The notes under the pieces: model-generated
What the model saw: only the letters and a program-made list of their open reading frames with translations
What the model was told of the DNA's origin: nothing
Database searches by the model: none
Shown: piece by piece, positions 8,762 through 17,596 of the stretch
Position numbering within the stretch: position 1 is the first letter of the stretch
How the letters are laid out: each line of letters starts with the position of its first letter
Origin: Nemesobacter sp965204665
Lineage (GTDB): Bacteria > Desulfobacterota_D > UBA1144 > Nemesobacterales > Nemesobacteraceae
NCBI GenBank assembly: GCA_965204665.1
Contig: OZ242002.1
Location: 434,001 to 498,000 of the forward strand
Length of the DNA: 64,000 nt
Reading direction: 5' to 3'
Program-made: the position numbers and the translations under genes

Positions 8762-9916
8762 ATGAAGTTACGTAACTTTTTAGTGATGTTGTTTCTGCTC
8801 AGCGGAGCGGTTTTCTTTGCTGCTTGTGAAGGGGATATTGGATCGGCAGGTAAAGATGGGGCGAAAGGTGATAAAGGTGACCCGGGAGTTGCAGGTCCGG
8901 CAGGAACTCCGGGGGCGAAAGGTGATAAGGGTGATAAAGGAGATCCGGCAATTTCCAGTGACCCCAGATGCGATGTAGTTAATGGGGTGGTGGGGCTTGA
9001 ACAGATCACAGGAACTGTGAATGATGATGTTATCTGCGGAAATCAATATGAGAACGACATAAACGGCGGTGACGGCAATGATACTATTTATGGAGGAGAC
9101 GGCATAGATTATATTCAGGGAGGTTACGGAAACGATACGGTCTACGGAGAAGACGGGACGGATATACTCTATGGTGACGCAACAGATGATACGCTCAATG
9201 AAGGTGGAGATGATACGCTCTACGGTGGAGAAGGTTATGATTATTTTTATCTCTCTGACCCGGGTACTAACAAATTTATTGGAGGGGGTCAGCCGACAGG
9301 TAATAAGTTCTTCCAAGATACTATATCTTTTACCGACATTGGAAATCTAACCCCAGAAAAAGCCCGGATACAGATACCTATACTTGGTGTTCCTGCTACT
9401 AGAACAGGCGATTTTCTGGACGCTGATATAACCTTTGATCTTTCTTCAGGGACTTTTGACGGCAGCAGTCAGAGTTTAGGAATATTTACATTTGAAGGTA
9501 TTGAAAATGTTTTCGGCGGTGACGGTGCTGATAATATTACCGGAGATGCTGAAAATAATTATCTGATGGGATACTCAGGGAATGATGTTCTTAACGGAGG
9601 AGCCGGAGACGATATCCTGAGAGGACTGCAGAACAAAGATACTCTTACCGGAGGGACAGGAAGCGATACTTTTGTACTTGAATACTTAGACAGACAGTGG
9701 GTGGATATTGTTAAGGACTTTTCAGCAGCACAGAAAGATAAGATCCAGTTCAAAGGTTTTCCGGCAGGGGACTCTGCTAGAGCCTTAGCCGGCTCAGCCG
9801 GTATCATTTCCGTAGGAGGAACTAATATTGTCGAGGTACAGGTGAACAACTCAGCAGATGAAACCTTGGCGAATACAATCCGTACTACGTCAACCCTATA
9901 TGAATTCGTGGACTGA
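8762..9916 (+). CDS. Collagen-like/RTX repeat lipoprotein (cassette II)
   Basis: 384 residues, the shortest family member here. ATG 8762 follows AAGGAGG at 8748-8754. The signal peptide is nearly the same as in cassette I, with lipobox Cys22. Thirteen Gly-X-Y triplets follow (GDIGSAGKDGAKGDKGDPG), then CDVVNGV and VICGNQY. The RTX repeats (GGDGNDTIYGGDG, GGYGNDTVYGEDG) form one block before a divergent middle of about 80 residues, and a second short block follows (GYSGNDVLNGGAGDDIL). The end is VKDFSAAQKDKIQFKGF and YEFVD. It is predicted to be a calcium-binding, lipid-anchored surface protein. Confidence 0.87.
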   Translation: MKLRNFLVMLFLLSGAVFFAACEGDIGSAGKDGAKGDKGDPGVAGPAGTPGAKGDKGDKGDPAISSDPRCDVVNGVVGLEQITGTVNDDVICGNQYENDINGGDGNDTIYGGDGIDYIQGGYGNDTVYGEDGTDILYGDATDDTLNEGGDDTLYGGEGYDYFYLSDPGTNKFIGGGQPTGNKFFQDTISFTDIGNLTPEKARIQIPILGVPATRTGDFLDADITFDLSSGTFDGSSQSLGIFTFEGIENVFGGDGADNITGDAENNYLMGYSGNDVLNGGAGDDILRGLQNKDTLTGGTGSDTFVLEYLDRQWVDIVKDFSAAQKDKIQFKGFPAGDSARALAGSAGIISVGGTNIVEVQVNNSADETLANTIRTTSTLYEFVD

Positions 9917-9956
9917 GTTGTTTTTCTTACGTCTTAATGTTCAGTAGGTGTCTGAT

Positions 9957-9992
9957 AAACCCGGGTTTCAAGAAATTGTGACCCGGGTTTTT
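9957..9992 (+). terminator. Intrinsic terminator of cassette II
   Basis: Hairpin AAACCCGGGT against ACCCGGGTTT, with the conserved TCAAGAAATT-like loop and a run of T. Confidence 0.85.
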
Positions 9993-10454
9993 ACAGTGAA
10001 GAAATACAAAGTCCGACTCGTCGACAGTTTCAGACTCCCTATACCCGACACAATTTAAATGAACCTGAATTCCCAACTGCAAGAGGGGGACCAGAAGAAC
10101 CGAATCTTGAGAACACGATTATCAAGCTAGGGAATTCGTTCTTCCCTTTCCCCATAGCCGGCGGCTAAAAACAGAGGATTGTTCGCACGGTGTCCCAACT
10201 CGCTACTATAGACTGAACTTTCGGAAAAAATCCACCTGTTTTCGGCTGTAATTTCCTCATATTACTTTATTTATCACCGTTTTCTGAAGTAATTTTGTAC
10301 ACATGTATTTATTGTTTTTTCTCGCTTTTCTCCCTTGACAATCTTTTTATGTCCATTATACTTAGTAGCCATGTACATAGAAAGCGTCCCGAACAGAAAT
10401 TCTCCTCCCGCCATACTGCTGCGGGAATCTTAAGGTTCAGACTTCCTGACCCGA
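9993..10454. other. Gene-free interval with a promoter-like site and partial IS end
   Basis: No gene seen. At 10049-10063 there is a second copy of the terminal sequence of the neighbouring IS (CACAATTTAAATGAA), in the same orientation as the true end at 10455. A good promoter-like pair, TTGACA 10335-10340 and TATACT 10357-10362 with a 16-bp spacer, points right. About 45 bp beyond it is a small perfect hairpin (TCCCGC 10406-10411, GCGGGA 10421-10426) without a T run. A short transcript is possible but not supported by other evidence. Confidence 0.45.
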
Positions 10455-12700
10455 CACAATTTAAATGAAACATTTTTATGTCGAAATCGCCCCCTGGAGT
10501 TCGTATACAAGTCGGAGGTCAGTCCCGGGATAGACCGTGCGGGTTCGATTGAGTTCATCAATCAGAACGAGCAGTTCCCGGTCCATCGCTTTGTTGGACA
10601 ACCCCGGAATCCGCACCCTGAGTATACCCTTGTCCGATTCCGGCAGAATGTCGGCATCCGCCCGCATTAGAGCCGCAAGCAGTTTCCTCCCATCCTGTCT
10701 TCTACCCTGTCCTTCAGTTATCGCCTGCATCATTTTAGTCTCTGCACGATAACAGATCATCCGAATGATATCTATAAACAGACGCTTGGGAACAGGCAAC
10801 GCATTCAGCCTTTCACCCCTCGGCAGGTCTCCCGCTCTGACATGCTTCGGAAGAATTCCGCGTTGTTGCTTGAGATTCTCAAGCTCCTCATCAAGAGAAA
10901 CAATCTTCGCCTTAACACCTTCATCGATTCTCGTATCCACCGATGCCTTGACGATAAGTCTGTCGCGGTGAGCTTTCACCTTGTTGATCCGCTTCTGAAC
11001 CTTCCTGCGGTCCGGATTGATCACAAGGGCATCGGGATCCACATCCTCTATCGCATGCTCGGGCAGCGCGTCGAGATTGAATTCATCCCGCATGTATTTG
11101 AAGAAGTTCTCCTGGGACCAGCGTGAGAACATGGCTCCCGCAACCTCCTCCACAGGCATGGTCGGGTGAGTAGTGACCAACGGAACCTGCCTCCCGTTGT
11201 CGAGCAGTCGGCGTATCTGACGCACACAAGGTCCATTGTTCAGAACTATACGCTTTTCAGTCAATCGAACACTCCTGATCACCGAACCCGCCGGACCCCG
11301 TACCGCCACGTCATATACTTCAAAATCATCTGAAGGCCAGTCCTCACCCGAGAAGTTTTTGTGCCAGGTGATGCATGCTATGCCCTTGCGCGCCAGCCTG
11401 AGAAACAGACTCGGGCTCCACCCCTCCCTGTCGAACACCAAGGTGACTGCCGGCTCACAATTATCCGTACGGGCAAGGTCCGGCGCATCCTCAGGTACGA
11501 CTCCCATAGCCTGCAGTTCCGGCACAACATCGTGTTCAAGCATCTTAACCATCTTCGGGTCAAGGTCTTTATGAAGACAGATCAACGGTTTGCCTCCCAT
11601 AGCATTTATCCAATAACTCGTTGAAGCCGCAAGACAAAGCTTCTGACGCGAAACGAAGTGACGGGGAAGTTTCCCCTTGCGTCCGCTGTACACCTTCGTA
11701 TGCCCGTCAACAGCCAGTGTCATCCAGTCTTTCGGTTCCGCTTCCACCCATCGATCAATCAACGCCTTCTGCCAGCCCCGTACCGCCTCGTGCGAACTGC
11801 AGATCAATGAAACTTTCTTCCTCAGTGTCTTGACTTCGGGACAACGGTCAAGACCGAGCACAATCCCCCACTCCCCGGGAGACTGATAGCGCAGCGCCTC
11901 CGATGTACGCACCCTGGCCATTATCAGAAAGGCTATGAAGACAATAATGGTGGACAGTCCGTAAAAACCTTTAGGAAGACGCAGTAACTGACGCGCAGTA
12001 TCAAGCAGACCTTCTTCGAGCAGCATCGGCAGGGCGGTGAGAACACCCCCGTTGGACACCCCGAGAGCCTGTTTATTGAATGCGGGAGAGGCTTCAATCA
12101 TCATTCCGTTGGATGCTGAAGTACGTCCGTCGACATCGTGAAAGGCTCTGCCCATCGCAGTCTTCCTGTCATGACCGTCACGCTGTGAACGCCCGCTCGC
12201 CGGTTGTTTCCCGGATGTTGAAGGACTCCTGATGATGCCGCTGCTCAGGTTCTCGCTGAAGGTGGAGTAGGCCACTCCGAGCTTTATGGCGCAAGCCCGC
12301 CTGCTCATGCCCGATGCGAGCATGGCTTCGGCTTTCTCAGCCGTCTCTCGTTTGATCACAGTGCGTCCTCGTCGTCTTTGAGGTTCACTGAACCCATCCT
12401 CTCCCTTGGTCTTCATGAGACTGATTGCACGTCTGACCGTGGAGAGTGAAACGGGAAAAGCGCGAACCAGGTCGACAATGCGAATCCGGTTCAACTCGTG
12501 CAACCGGGCGATACGAAGATGCATGCCGCGAGCGTCGTCCGCCTTGTGGAAATCATACGGTTCAAGATTGTAGAAGTAATAAGTGATGTCACCAATAGTC
12601 ATCCAGGAATGATTCCTTGCAATAGGGGTGGATTCTGCGGGTGAGAGGGGGAGTTCGAGCTTGACTGGAATATCTGTAGAATGTTTCATAGTAAATTGTG
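10455..12700 (-). mobile_element. 2.2 kb insertion sequence with a 737-aa transposase
   Basis: The single large gene is framed by an imperfect inverted repeat: CACAATTTAAATGAAACATT at 10455-10474, and a matching end at 12680-12700 whose complement starts CACAATTTA and contains ATGAAACATT. The right repeat overlaps the transposase start codon and the left repeat ends at its stop. No target duplication was found. The family was not identified with certainty. Confidence 0.65.
10476..12689 (-). CDS. Large transposase (unassigned IS family)
   Basis: 737 residues, uninterrupted. The N-terminal 150 residues look like paired helix-turn-helix units (LRIARLHELNRIRIVDLVRA with VSLSTVRRAISLM, then SRRACAIKLGVAYSTF). 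The central part has acidic positions in catalytic-looking settings (MTLAVDGHTKVYSG, VTLVFDREGWSP) and, later, MFSRWSQENFFKYM, which resembles the glutamate motif of DDE transposases. A basic and coiled segment follows (RRKVQKRINKVKAHRDRL). Unlike the surrounding IS relics it is intact, so this element may still be active. The DDE assignment is inferred from motif spacing. Confidence 0.7.
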   Translation of the reverse strand: MKHSTDIPVKLELPLSPAESTPIARNHSWMTIGDITYYFYNLEPYDFHKADDARGMHLRIARLHELNRIRIVDLVRAFPVSLSTVRRAISLMKTKGEDGFSEPQRRRGRTVIKRETAEKAEAMLASGMSRRACAIKLGVAYSTFSENLSSGIIRSPSTSGKQPASGRSQRDGHDRKTAMGRAFHDVDGRTSASNGMMIEASPAFNKQALGVSNGGVLTALPMLLEEGLLDTARQLLRLPKGFYGLSTIIVFIAFLIMARVRTSEALRYQSPGEWGIVLGLDRCPEVKTLRKKVSLICSSHEAVRGWQKALIDRWVEAEPKDWMTLAVDGHTKVYSGRKGKLPRHFVSRQKLCLAASTSYWINAMGGKPLICLHKDLDPKMVKMLEHDVVPELQAMGVVPEDAPDLARTDNCEPAVTLVFDREGWSPSLFLRLARKGIACITWHKNFSGEDWPSDDFEVYDVAVRGPAGSVIRSVRLTEKRIVLNNGPCVRQIRRLLDNGRQVPLVTTHPTMPVEEVAGAMFSRWSQENFFKYMRDEFNLDALPEHAIEDVDPDALVINPDRRKVQKRINKVKAHRDRLIVKASVDTRIDEGVKAKIVSLDEELENLKQQRGILPKHVRAGDLPRGERLNALPVPKRLFIDIIRMICYRAETKMMQAITEGQGRRQDGRKLLAALMRADADILPESDKGILRVRIPGLSNKAMDRELLVLIDELNRTRTVYPGTDLRLVYELQGAIST

Positions 12701-12811
12701 AATGAAAAACCGCAGAATGTCAAGGAAATTCCTTGTCTCAGTGCAAAAAAACGTTGAAAAACAGCGAGTTCCGTGATCCGTCTGACATCCGGCCCGAAAA
12801 GTCATGTCAGG

Positions 12812-13216
12812 AAGTCTGAGGTTAGACCTGTCTATCACTACAGAGCAGACCGGGTGCGTGCGCACGTATTGTTGTGCATGCCGGCCTATTACGTTGAGTG
12901 GCACATGCGCCGGAGTCTCAGACCGCTGCTGTTTGACGACGAGAACCCTGAAGAGGGGCAGGATGCGCGATCATCGGTAGTGGAACCTGCGGAGGTTTCT
13001 TCATCAGCCCGAAACAAAGCCCGGCGCAGGCGCACGACTTCAGGAGAACCTGTGCACAGTTTCCGCACACTGCTTGATGACCTGGCCACTATCTGCAGGA
13101 ATAAAGTGGTGGTGCCGTCGGACAATGCCGAGCCGTTCGAAATCATAACTCAACCCACCGAGCTGCAGCAGAAAGCTTTTAAATTACTGGGGGTCAAACT
13201 GAAACGTACCCAGTAA
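12812..13216 (+). pseudogene. C-terminal fragment of an IS1634/IS4-type transposase
   Basis: Reads RPVYHYRADRVRAHVLLC followed by PAYYVEWHMR and PLLFDDE. This is the characteristic C-terminal part of IS1634-family transposases, which also has the later HSFRTLLDDLATICRN and QQKAFKLLGV segments seen here. Everything upstream, including the catalytic core, is missing; the 737-aa-transposase IS ends at 12700, about 110 bp to the left. Confidence 0.75.
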
Positions 13217-13249
13217 CGAACATGTCTGTTTTTTGTTTTATCAATAATA

Positions 13250-13741
13250 TCAACAGGTTAATATAATTCTGCTCTGCAAGTTCAGTATAGAACAAACGAG
13301 TTCCTCAACCTTGTTCTCCAGTTCAGTGTTTCGGGTCTGCAGATCTTGTACCTCAGTATCCCTTTTCCCCAACTCAGCCTTCAGATCCTTCACCTCGGCC
13401 TTTACACGGACAATCTCCATTCGCAGCGACATTATAGTGCTGCGCTTGCGGGTATCCACACCAACTTCGGCCGACATCGCTTGAAGTCTCTTGACTTCAT
13501 CCTCAAACGCCAAGGGATTATTCGCTGCAGCACGAATACGCTTCACCTCATCACGAGCCTCATCCCACTGTTTCGAGGCACGCCGAAACCATGCTTTATA
13601 ACTTCCCGTCCGACACCGCTGTTCCGTCAATGCGCGTTCAAAATCCAGACAACGCTCTTCGTACAGAGACTTCCAATACCGAAACGCATGATGTCGAGGC
13701 CGGCAAACAACCGATAAACGAACATCCGTATCAATAGGCAT
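13250..13741 (-). CDS. Coiled-coil protein, possibly transposase-associated
   Basis: 163 residues with no firm family match. The N-terminal half has WKSLYEERCLDFERALTEQ and WFRRASKQWDEARDEVKRI, resembling the leading segment of some unclassified transposases that open with a YWKxxY pattern. Residues 75-155 form a heptad-rich coiled coil (VKRLQAMS, VKAEVKDLKAELGKRD, TRNTELENKVEELV). It lies between an IS1634 fragment and a DruA-like remnant, so it may be the N-terminal piece of a broken mobile element. No function is proposed. Confidence 0.4.
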   Translation of the reverse strand: MPIDTDVRLSVVCRPRHHAFRYWKSLYEERCLDFERALTEQRCRTGSYKAWFRRASKQWDEARDEVKRIRAAANNPLAFEDEVKRLQAMSAEVGVDTRKRSTIMSLRMEIVRVKAEVKDLKAELGKRDTEVQDLQTRNTELENKVEELVCSILNLQSRIILTC

Positions 13742-13789
13742 GCTATGGATGATAACCGCTTAAAAAAAAGTTTGATGGGCCAGAATTAT

Positions 13790-13920
13790 CAACCACGGCA
13801 ACCATGGTTATCGGATCACCTAGTAGTTTCCGACCGTTTTCTGCGCAGGAATTCAATTGATATGACTCATCACGACGATTGAATAGTCGATGTTCCTGAC
13901 AGGCAGGTCAAAGCATGATG
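13790..13920 (-). pseudogene. DruA-like 5' remnant, left side of cassette III
   Basis: Closely matches 3750-3830, the start region of the cassette I DruA-like pseudogene, with about 50 extra bases (13852-13901). It ends against the orphan G9 promoter in the same divergent layout. Confidence 0.6.
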
Positions 13921-13922
13921 GC

Positions 13923-13949
13923 TTGACTTAGCAAGGGGGGGGGTAGAAT
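13923..13949 (+). promoter_or_regulatory. Orphan G9-tract promoter (cassette III)
   Basis: TTGACT 13923-13928, 15-bp spacer with G9 at 13935-13943, TAGAAT 13944-13949. No lipoprotein gene follows. A relic of its start (TTTACGTAACTTTT) is visible near 13971-13985. Confidence 0.78.
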
Positions 13950-13964
13950 CAAAAACGAAGATTA

Positions 13965-14220
13965 ATCTGAACTTTACGTAACTTTTACCGTTTATTTTTT
14001 ACCTAACACATTGAGATTCAACAAGTTTTTGTCTGAAAAGAAGAGTTTCTACCTGTCTGTTTGTTTCCAGTGCAAAACTTCCTGATGACCTGTATTTATC
14101 CTTATAATATTTATTATTATAAAATCTATTGACATTATATTGTTTCCAGTGCAATGACAGGTTGAATTCGCCTATATCTCAATACTGTATTGACCATTCC
14201 GTGTTTTTAACAGGTGAAGT
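13965..14220 (+). pseudogene. Residue of a deleted lipoprotein gene (cassette III)
   Basis: Shortly after the promoter the sequence resembles the ATGAAGTTACGTAACTTTTT start of the family, then becomes unrelated AT-rich DNA with two copies of TGTTTCCAGTGCAA about 75 bp apart. The family's 3' flank (AATGTTCAG and the terminator) resumes near 14225. More than 1 kb of coding sequence has been lost or replaced. Confidence 0.6.
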
Positions 14221-14240
14221 TCAGTTTAATGTTCAGATAA

Positions 14241-14274
14241 ACCCGGGTTTCAAGAAATTGGAACCCGGATTCTT
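14241..14274 (+). terminator. Terminator retained by cassette III
   Basis: CCGGGTTTC pairs with GGAACCCGG around the conserved loop; the T run is weak (ATTCTTG). Confidence 0.7.
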
Positions 14275-14434
14275 GCAGTGAAACCTTCTGAAGGGAAAGA
14301 GTGACCGGGGACAGCGGAAAAGTGCCATGTAAGCCTGTACCATTCTGAATAAATGAAATGACGAGGAGAAAACATGAAGTCCGACCGACGGATTTTCCTG
14401 TATGTCATAAACGTTCCTTCAAGGGTGAACCCGA

Positions 14435-14660
14435 CGATTCAACATCACAGCAATGCTCGTAGGAACGTTCGTCGAAATTCCGGCCTGTACGGACTTCGGG
14501 ATGGAGTCACATCGGAACCACCCGAGAACATGGACGCTGCGACCGGTAGAACCAATCCGGCAAATTTGAAAAGAACATCTGATTACGCTACTTCGCAGGA
14601 ACTGGAAGCGGATCTTCAATCTCTGAGAACTCCCAATCCGTCATCCCTTGACCGAACACT
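14435..14660 (+). pseudogene. DruA-like C-terminal remnant, right side of cassette III
   Basis: Contains a frame-broken copy of the VEIPTYT...SGW...RTSQELEADLQSL region seen at the 3' end of the cassette I pseudogene, on the opposite strand. A 98-codon frame beginning at 14374 spans it but does not keep the family frame, so it is not called as a gene. Confidence 0.55.
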
Positions 14661-14666
14661 AACTAT

Positions 14667-14694
14667 TTGACAAAAAAATCCGATTAAATATATT
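14667..14694 (+). promoter_or_regulatory. Promoter of the tRNA gene
   Basis: Consensus TTGACA (14667-14672), a 16-bp spacer and TATATT (14689-14694), about 20 bp before the tRNA 5' end. Confidence 0.75.
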
Positions 14695-14713
14695 CTGTTG
14701 CCTAGTTTGATTA

Positions 14714-14787
<74 letters not shown>

Positions 14788-14859
14788 GAAAGAATCAGAA
14801 CTCGGCAAAGTCGGTGTCTGAAAGCAGAAACAGCACCTATCTCGTCCAGTTCTTCCGAT

Positions 14860-15564
14860 ATGATGCAAGAGTACATCGAAAGCCTGCAGAGACTACAGAC
14901 AATCGACCTCAGAATAAGAAAACTGATAGAAGGGCTTAAAAAACATCCGGACGAAATAAACAGTCTCAAAGAAGAACTCAGGCAAAGAGAGCAATCCATA
15001 GAACTGTTGCAGTCCCACCTCAATGAACTTGAAAAGCAGAAAAAAGTTCTTGAGTCCTCCGTTGAAGTTAACCGTGAATCAATAAAGAAATCCGAAGCAA
15101 GACTGTTCTCCATAAAAACCCACAGGGAATACGAAGCGCTTCAAACCGAAATAACCGATACCAGAAAACAGAATCTTGAACTTGAAAACCAGACCCTAGC
15201 CGTAATGGAAGAAACGGAGCAAAAACAGACCCTGCTTGCCGAGCAGAAGCAAAGTTATTCATCAGTCAAGGGAGAATACGAGGACCAGATAGCCGAGAAA
15301 GAAAGATTGATTGAGGATATTGAAACTTCTCTTGAACCGGCGCAGAAGGAAAAAGATCAACTGGTGTCCAGTATAGATCCGAGAATTTTGCCGGTTTACG
15401 AAAAAATATTCAAAAGAAACGGAAAAGCTCTTGCGCGAGCGGAGAATGAAAAGTGTACAAGCTGCAATATCAATATTCCTCCCCAACTTTTCAATGAAAT
15501 ATTGAAGCAGTCAAAGCTGATTCAGTGCCCGAGCTGCAAGAAGATCCTTTACGTAAATCAGTGA
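14860..15564 (+). CDS. Coiled-coil protein with C4 zinc ribbon
   Basis: 234 residues from ATG 14860 (or ATG 14863); the frame is open further upstream into the tRNA, which cannot be coding. Residues 1-170 are a long antiparallel coiled coil rich in Glu/Lys/Gln (SLKEELRQREQSIELLQSHL). The C-terminus is a CxxC...CxxC zinc ribbon (CTSCNI and CPSCKK). This is the conserved bacterial family PF02591, whose molecular role is not firmly known. It overlaps no other gene and ends 21 bp before the RNase H start, so the two are probably cotranscribed. Confidence 0.8.
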   Translation: MMQEYIESLQRLQTIDLRIRKLIEGLKKHPDEINSLKEELRQREQSIELLQSHLNELEKQKKVLESSVEVNRESIKKSEARLFSIKTHREYEALQTEITDTRKQNLELENQTLAVMEETEQKQTLLAEQKQSYSSVKGEYEDQIAEKERLIEDIETSLEPAQKEKDQLVSSIDPRILPVYEKIFKRNGKALARAENEKCTSCNINIPPQLFNEILKQSKLIQCPSCKKILYVNQ

Positions 15565-15584
15565 CGGTACCGTCTGCAGCCGAT

Positions 15585-16001
15585 ATGTCCCAGGGGAAAA
15601 TAGCCGAAGTCTACTTAGACGGAGCATCCCGGGGCAACCCCGGAGAATCCGGTATCGGCGTTCTCATAATCACCACAGACGGTAGAAGGGAAGAAATTCG
15701 GGAATATCTCGGTAAAGGCACGAACAACGAGGCCGAATATAAGGCTCTTATAAAAGCTCTTGATTGCCTTGCTGAGCGCGGAATAAGAAGCGCAAAAATC
15801 CACACGGATTCTCAGCTCGTAGCCAACCAGATGAACGGTATTTGGAGAACAAGAAACTCCAGACTCGGCGACCTTAACCGAAAAGCAAAAAATCTTCTGT
15901 CCGCATTTTCCTCGCTTGAAATAAAACACATCCCCAGAGAGCGGAATTCAGAAGCCGACAGGCTTGCAAATGAAGCCATTGACAGATACGCTAGTAATTA
16001 G
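15585..16001 (+). CDS. Ribonuclease HI-like protein
   Basis: 138 residues from the ATG at 15585. The RNase H fold signature is present: YLDGASRGNPGESGIG with the first Asp, NNEAEY with Glu, HTDSQLV with the second Asp, and NSEADRLANEA with the last Asp, so the DEDD metal site is complete. It resembles the compact RNase HI type that lacks the basic protrusion of the E. coli enzyme, and would degrade RNA in RNA:DNA hybrids. The stop codon touches the 5' end of the RNase P RNA gene. Confidence 0.85.
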   Translation: MSQGKIAEVYLDGASRGNPGESGIGVLIITTDGRREEIREYLGKGTNNEAEYKALIKALDCLAERGIRSAKIHTDSQLVANQMNGIWRTRNSRLGDLNRKAKNLLSAFSSLEIKHIPRERNSEADRLANEAIDRYASN

Positions 16002-16366
16002 CGAGTCAGTTGCGCGGTCGCTCGCTTATGCGCGAGAGGAAAGTCCGAGCTTCCCAGGGCAAGGCGCTGGTTAACGACCAGGTGTCGTGAGACAACGGAA
16101 AGTGCAACAGAAAAAATACCGCCTTTGTGCCGTTAGGGCATCAGGGCAAGGGTGAAAAGGTGGTGTAAGAGACCACCGCTCCGAAAGTGATGGAAGAGGC
16201 TAGGCAAACCCCGCCTGAAGAAAGACAAATAAGAAAACATCCGGACCTCGGTCCGGACGGGACGGCCCGTCCCTGTTTTCGGGTAGTCGCTCAAGGTATC
16301 TGGTAACAGGTATCTCAGATGGATGACCGCGCTTGACAGAACTCGGCTTACAGACTGACTCGCTAC
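16001..16366 (+). ncRNA. rnpB: RNase P RNA (bacterial type A)
   Basis: Hallmarks of the ribozyme are present: paired termini (GCGAGTCAGT and ACTGACTCGC), the P4 strand in GAGGAAAGTCCGAGCTTC, the internal ACAGAA-type core, and the 3' GGCTTACAG. Length of about 366 nt fits. Its last bases overlap the stop codon of the convergent tyrS gene. Confidence 0.93.
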
Positions 16367-17562
16367 TTTATAAACACTCTTAGAAATTCTTTTTTCCCGA
16401 TCTTAAGTTCAAAGACACCTTCTTCGGGCAGAGCAGAGTTGGGGTCGGTGCACTTCTCTCCGTTTATAACCAGCCCCCCCTGTAATATGAGCCTTTTGGC
16501 CTGTCCTCTGGTGGTGACTGAACCGGAAACCTCGACTACCAGGTCAATTGCCCTGCGGGGCGCGGATACGCAGGTTTTTTCCTCAACTTCTTCAGGAAAA
16601 GACCTTTTAGAAAATTTCGTTTCAAAATCAAGGGATGTCTGTTCCGCGCTTTTTTCGTCATGAAGCCAAGAAACCATCTCCCGCGCAAGGGCTTTTTTCG
16701 CATCCATGGGATGGAGCGTCTTAAGCGTTTCTATCTCCTCTTCACCGCGAGAAGTGAGAAGGAGGTAGTATCTCCACATAAGTTCATCGGAAATCGACAT
16801 CAGTTTTCCGAATATATCGTTCGGAGACTCGTCAAGACCAACATAGTTGTCCAGAGATTTCGACATTTTTTTTGCCCCGTCAGTACCTTCAAGTATCGGA
16901 AGAAACACTCCGACTTGGGGTGATTGTCCGTAGTGGCGTTGAAAATCCCGGCCGAGCAGAATGTTGAACATCTGGTCCGTACCGCCGAGTTCTACATCCG
17001 ACTCTACGGACACGGAGTCGTACGCCTGAACCATCGGGTAGAGAAGTTCTCTGAGTGAAATCGGCACCCCTTCTCTATATCTCTTTGAAAAATCGTCCCG
17101 GTCCAGTATACGAGAAACGTTGACCAGGGATGCAAGTCCCAGAAGTTCTTCCGATCTAAGTTTCCCCAACCACTCCGAGTTCGAAAGAACTCGAGTCTTT
17201 TCCGGATCAAGGATCTTGAAGACCTGTTTTTCATAAGTCTGCGAGTTCTCGATTATCTTTTCCTTCGATATGGAGGGGCGGGTTTCACTTCTTCCCGACG
17301 GGTCGCCTATCCCGGCGGTGAAATCACCTATGAGGAAAACGACTTCGTGACCGAGGGTCTGGAAATCATGGAGTTTTCTTAAAACCACGGCATGACCTAA
17401 ATGAAGATCCGGCGAGGTGGGATCGAACCCGATTTTCACCCTGAGAGGAATATTCTTTTTCCTCGATTCCTCTAATTTGGAAAGTAGCTCATCCTCGGGA
17501 ATTATCGAATCCGTTCCCCTTTTTATGACTTCAAGCTGTCGTTCGGGGTCGGCAAACATCAA
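16363..17562 (-). CDS. tyrS: Tyrosyl-tRNA synthetase
   Basis: 399 residues of class I aminoacyl-tRNA synthetase, charging tRNA-Tyr. The HIGH motif appears as HLGH in DPTSPDLHLGHAVVLRKLH. The tyrosine pocket and dimer regions are recognisable (VQAYDSVSVESDVELGGTDQ), followed by the KMSKS loop. The C-terminal part is an S4-like RNA-binding domain (GSVTTRGQAKRLILQGG). Two adjacent ATG codons could serve as start. It is convergent with rnpB, sharing a few bases. It lies just downstream of gltD on the same strand, about 35 bp away. Confidence 0.95.
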   Translation of the reverse strand: MMFADPERQLEVIKRGTDSIIPEDELLSKLEESRKKNIPLRVKIGFDPTSPDLHLGHAVVLRKLHDFQTLGHEVVFLIGDFTAGIGDPSGRSETRPSISKEKIIENSQTYEKQVFKILDPEKTRVLSNSEWLGKLRSEELLGLASLVNVSRILDRDDFSKRYREGVPISLRELLYPMVQAYDSVSVESDVELGGTDQMFNILLGRDFQRHYGQSPQVGVFLPILEGTDGAKKMSKSLDNYVGLDESPNDIFGKLMSISDELMWRYYLLLTSRGEEEIETLKTLHPMDAKKALAREMVSWLHDEKSAEQTSLDFETKFSKRSFPEEVEEKTCVSAPRRAIDLVVEVSGSVTTRGQAKRLILQGGLVINGEKCTDPNSALPEEGVFELKIGKKEFLRVFIK

Positions 17563-17596
17563 TCGGATTTCCTTCTTGATAGGCAGAACGGGCGAC

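Noticed and set aside
14374..14670. 98-codon open frame after cassette III
   Set aside because: It runs across a DruA-like remnant in the wrong frame and has no protein-like conservation of its own.
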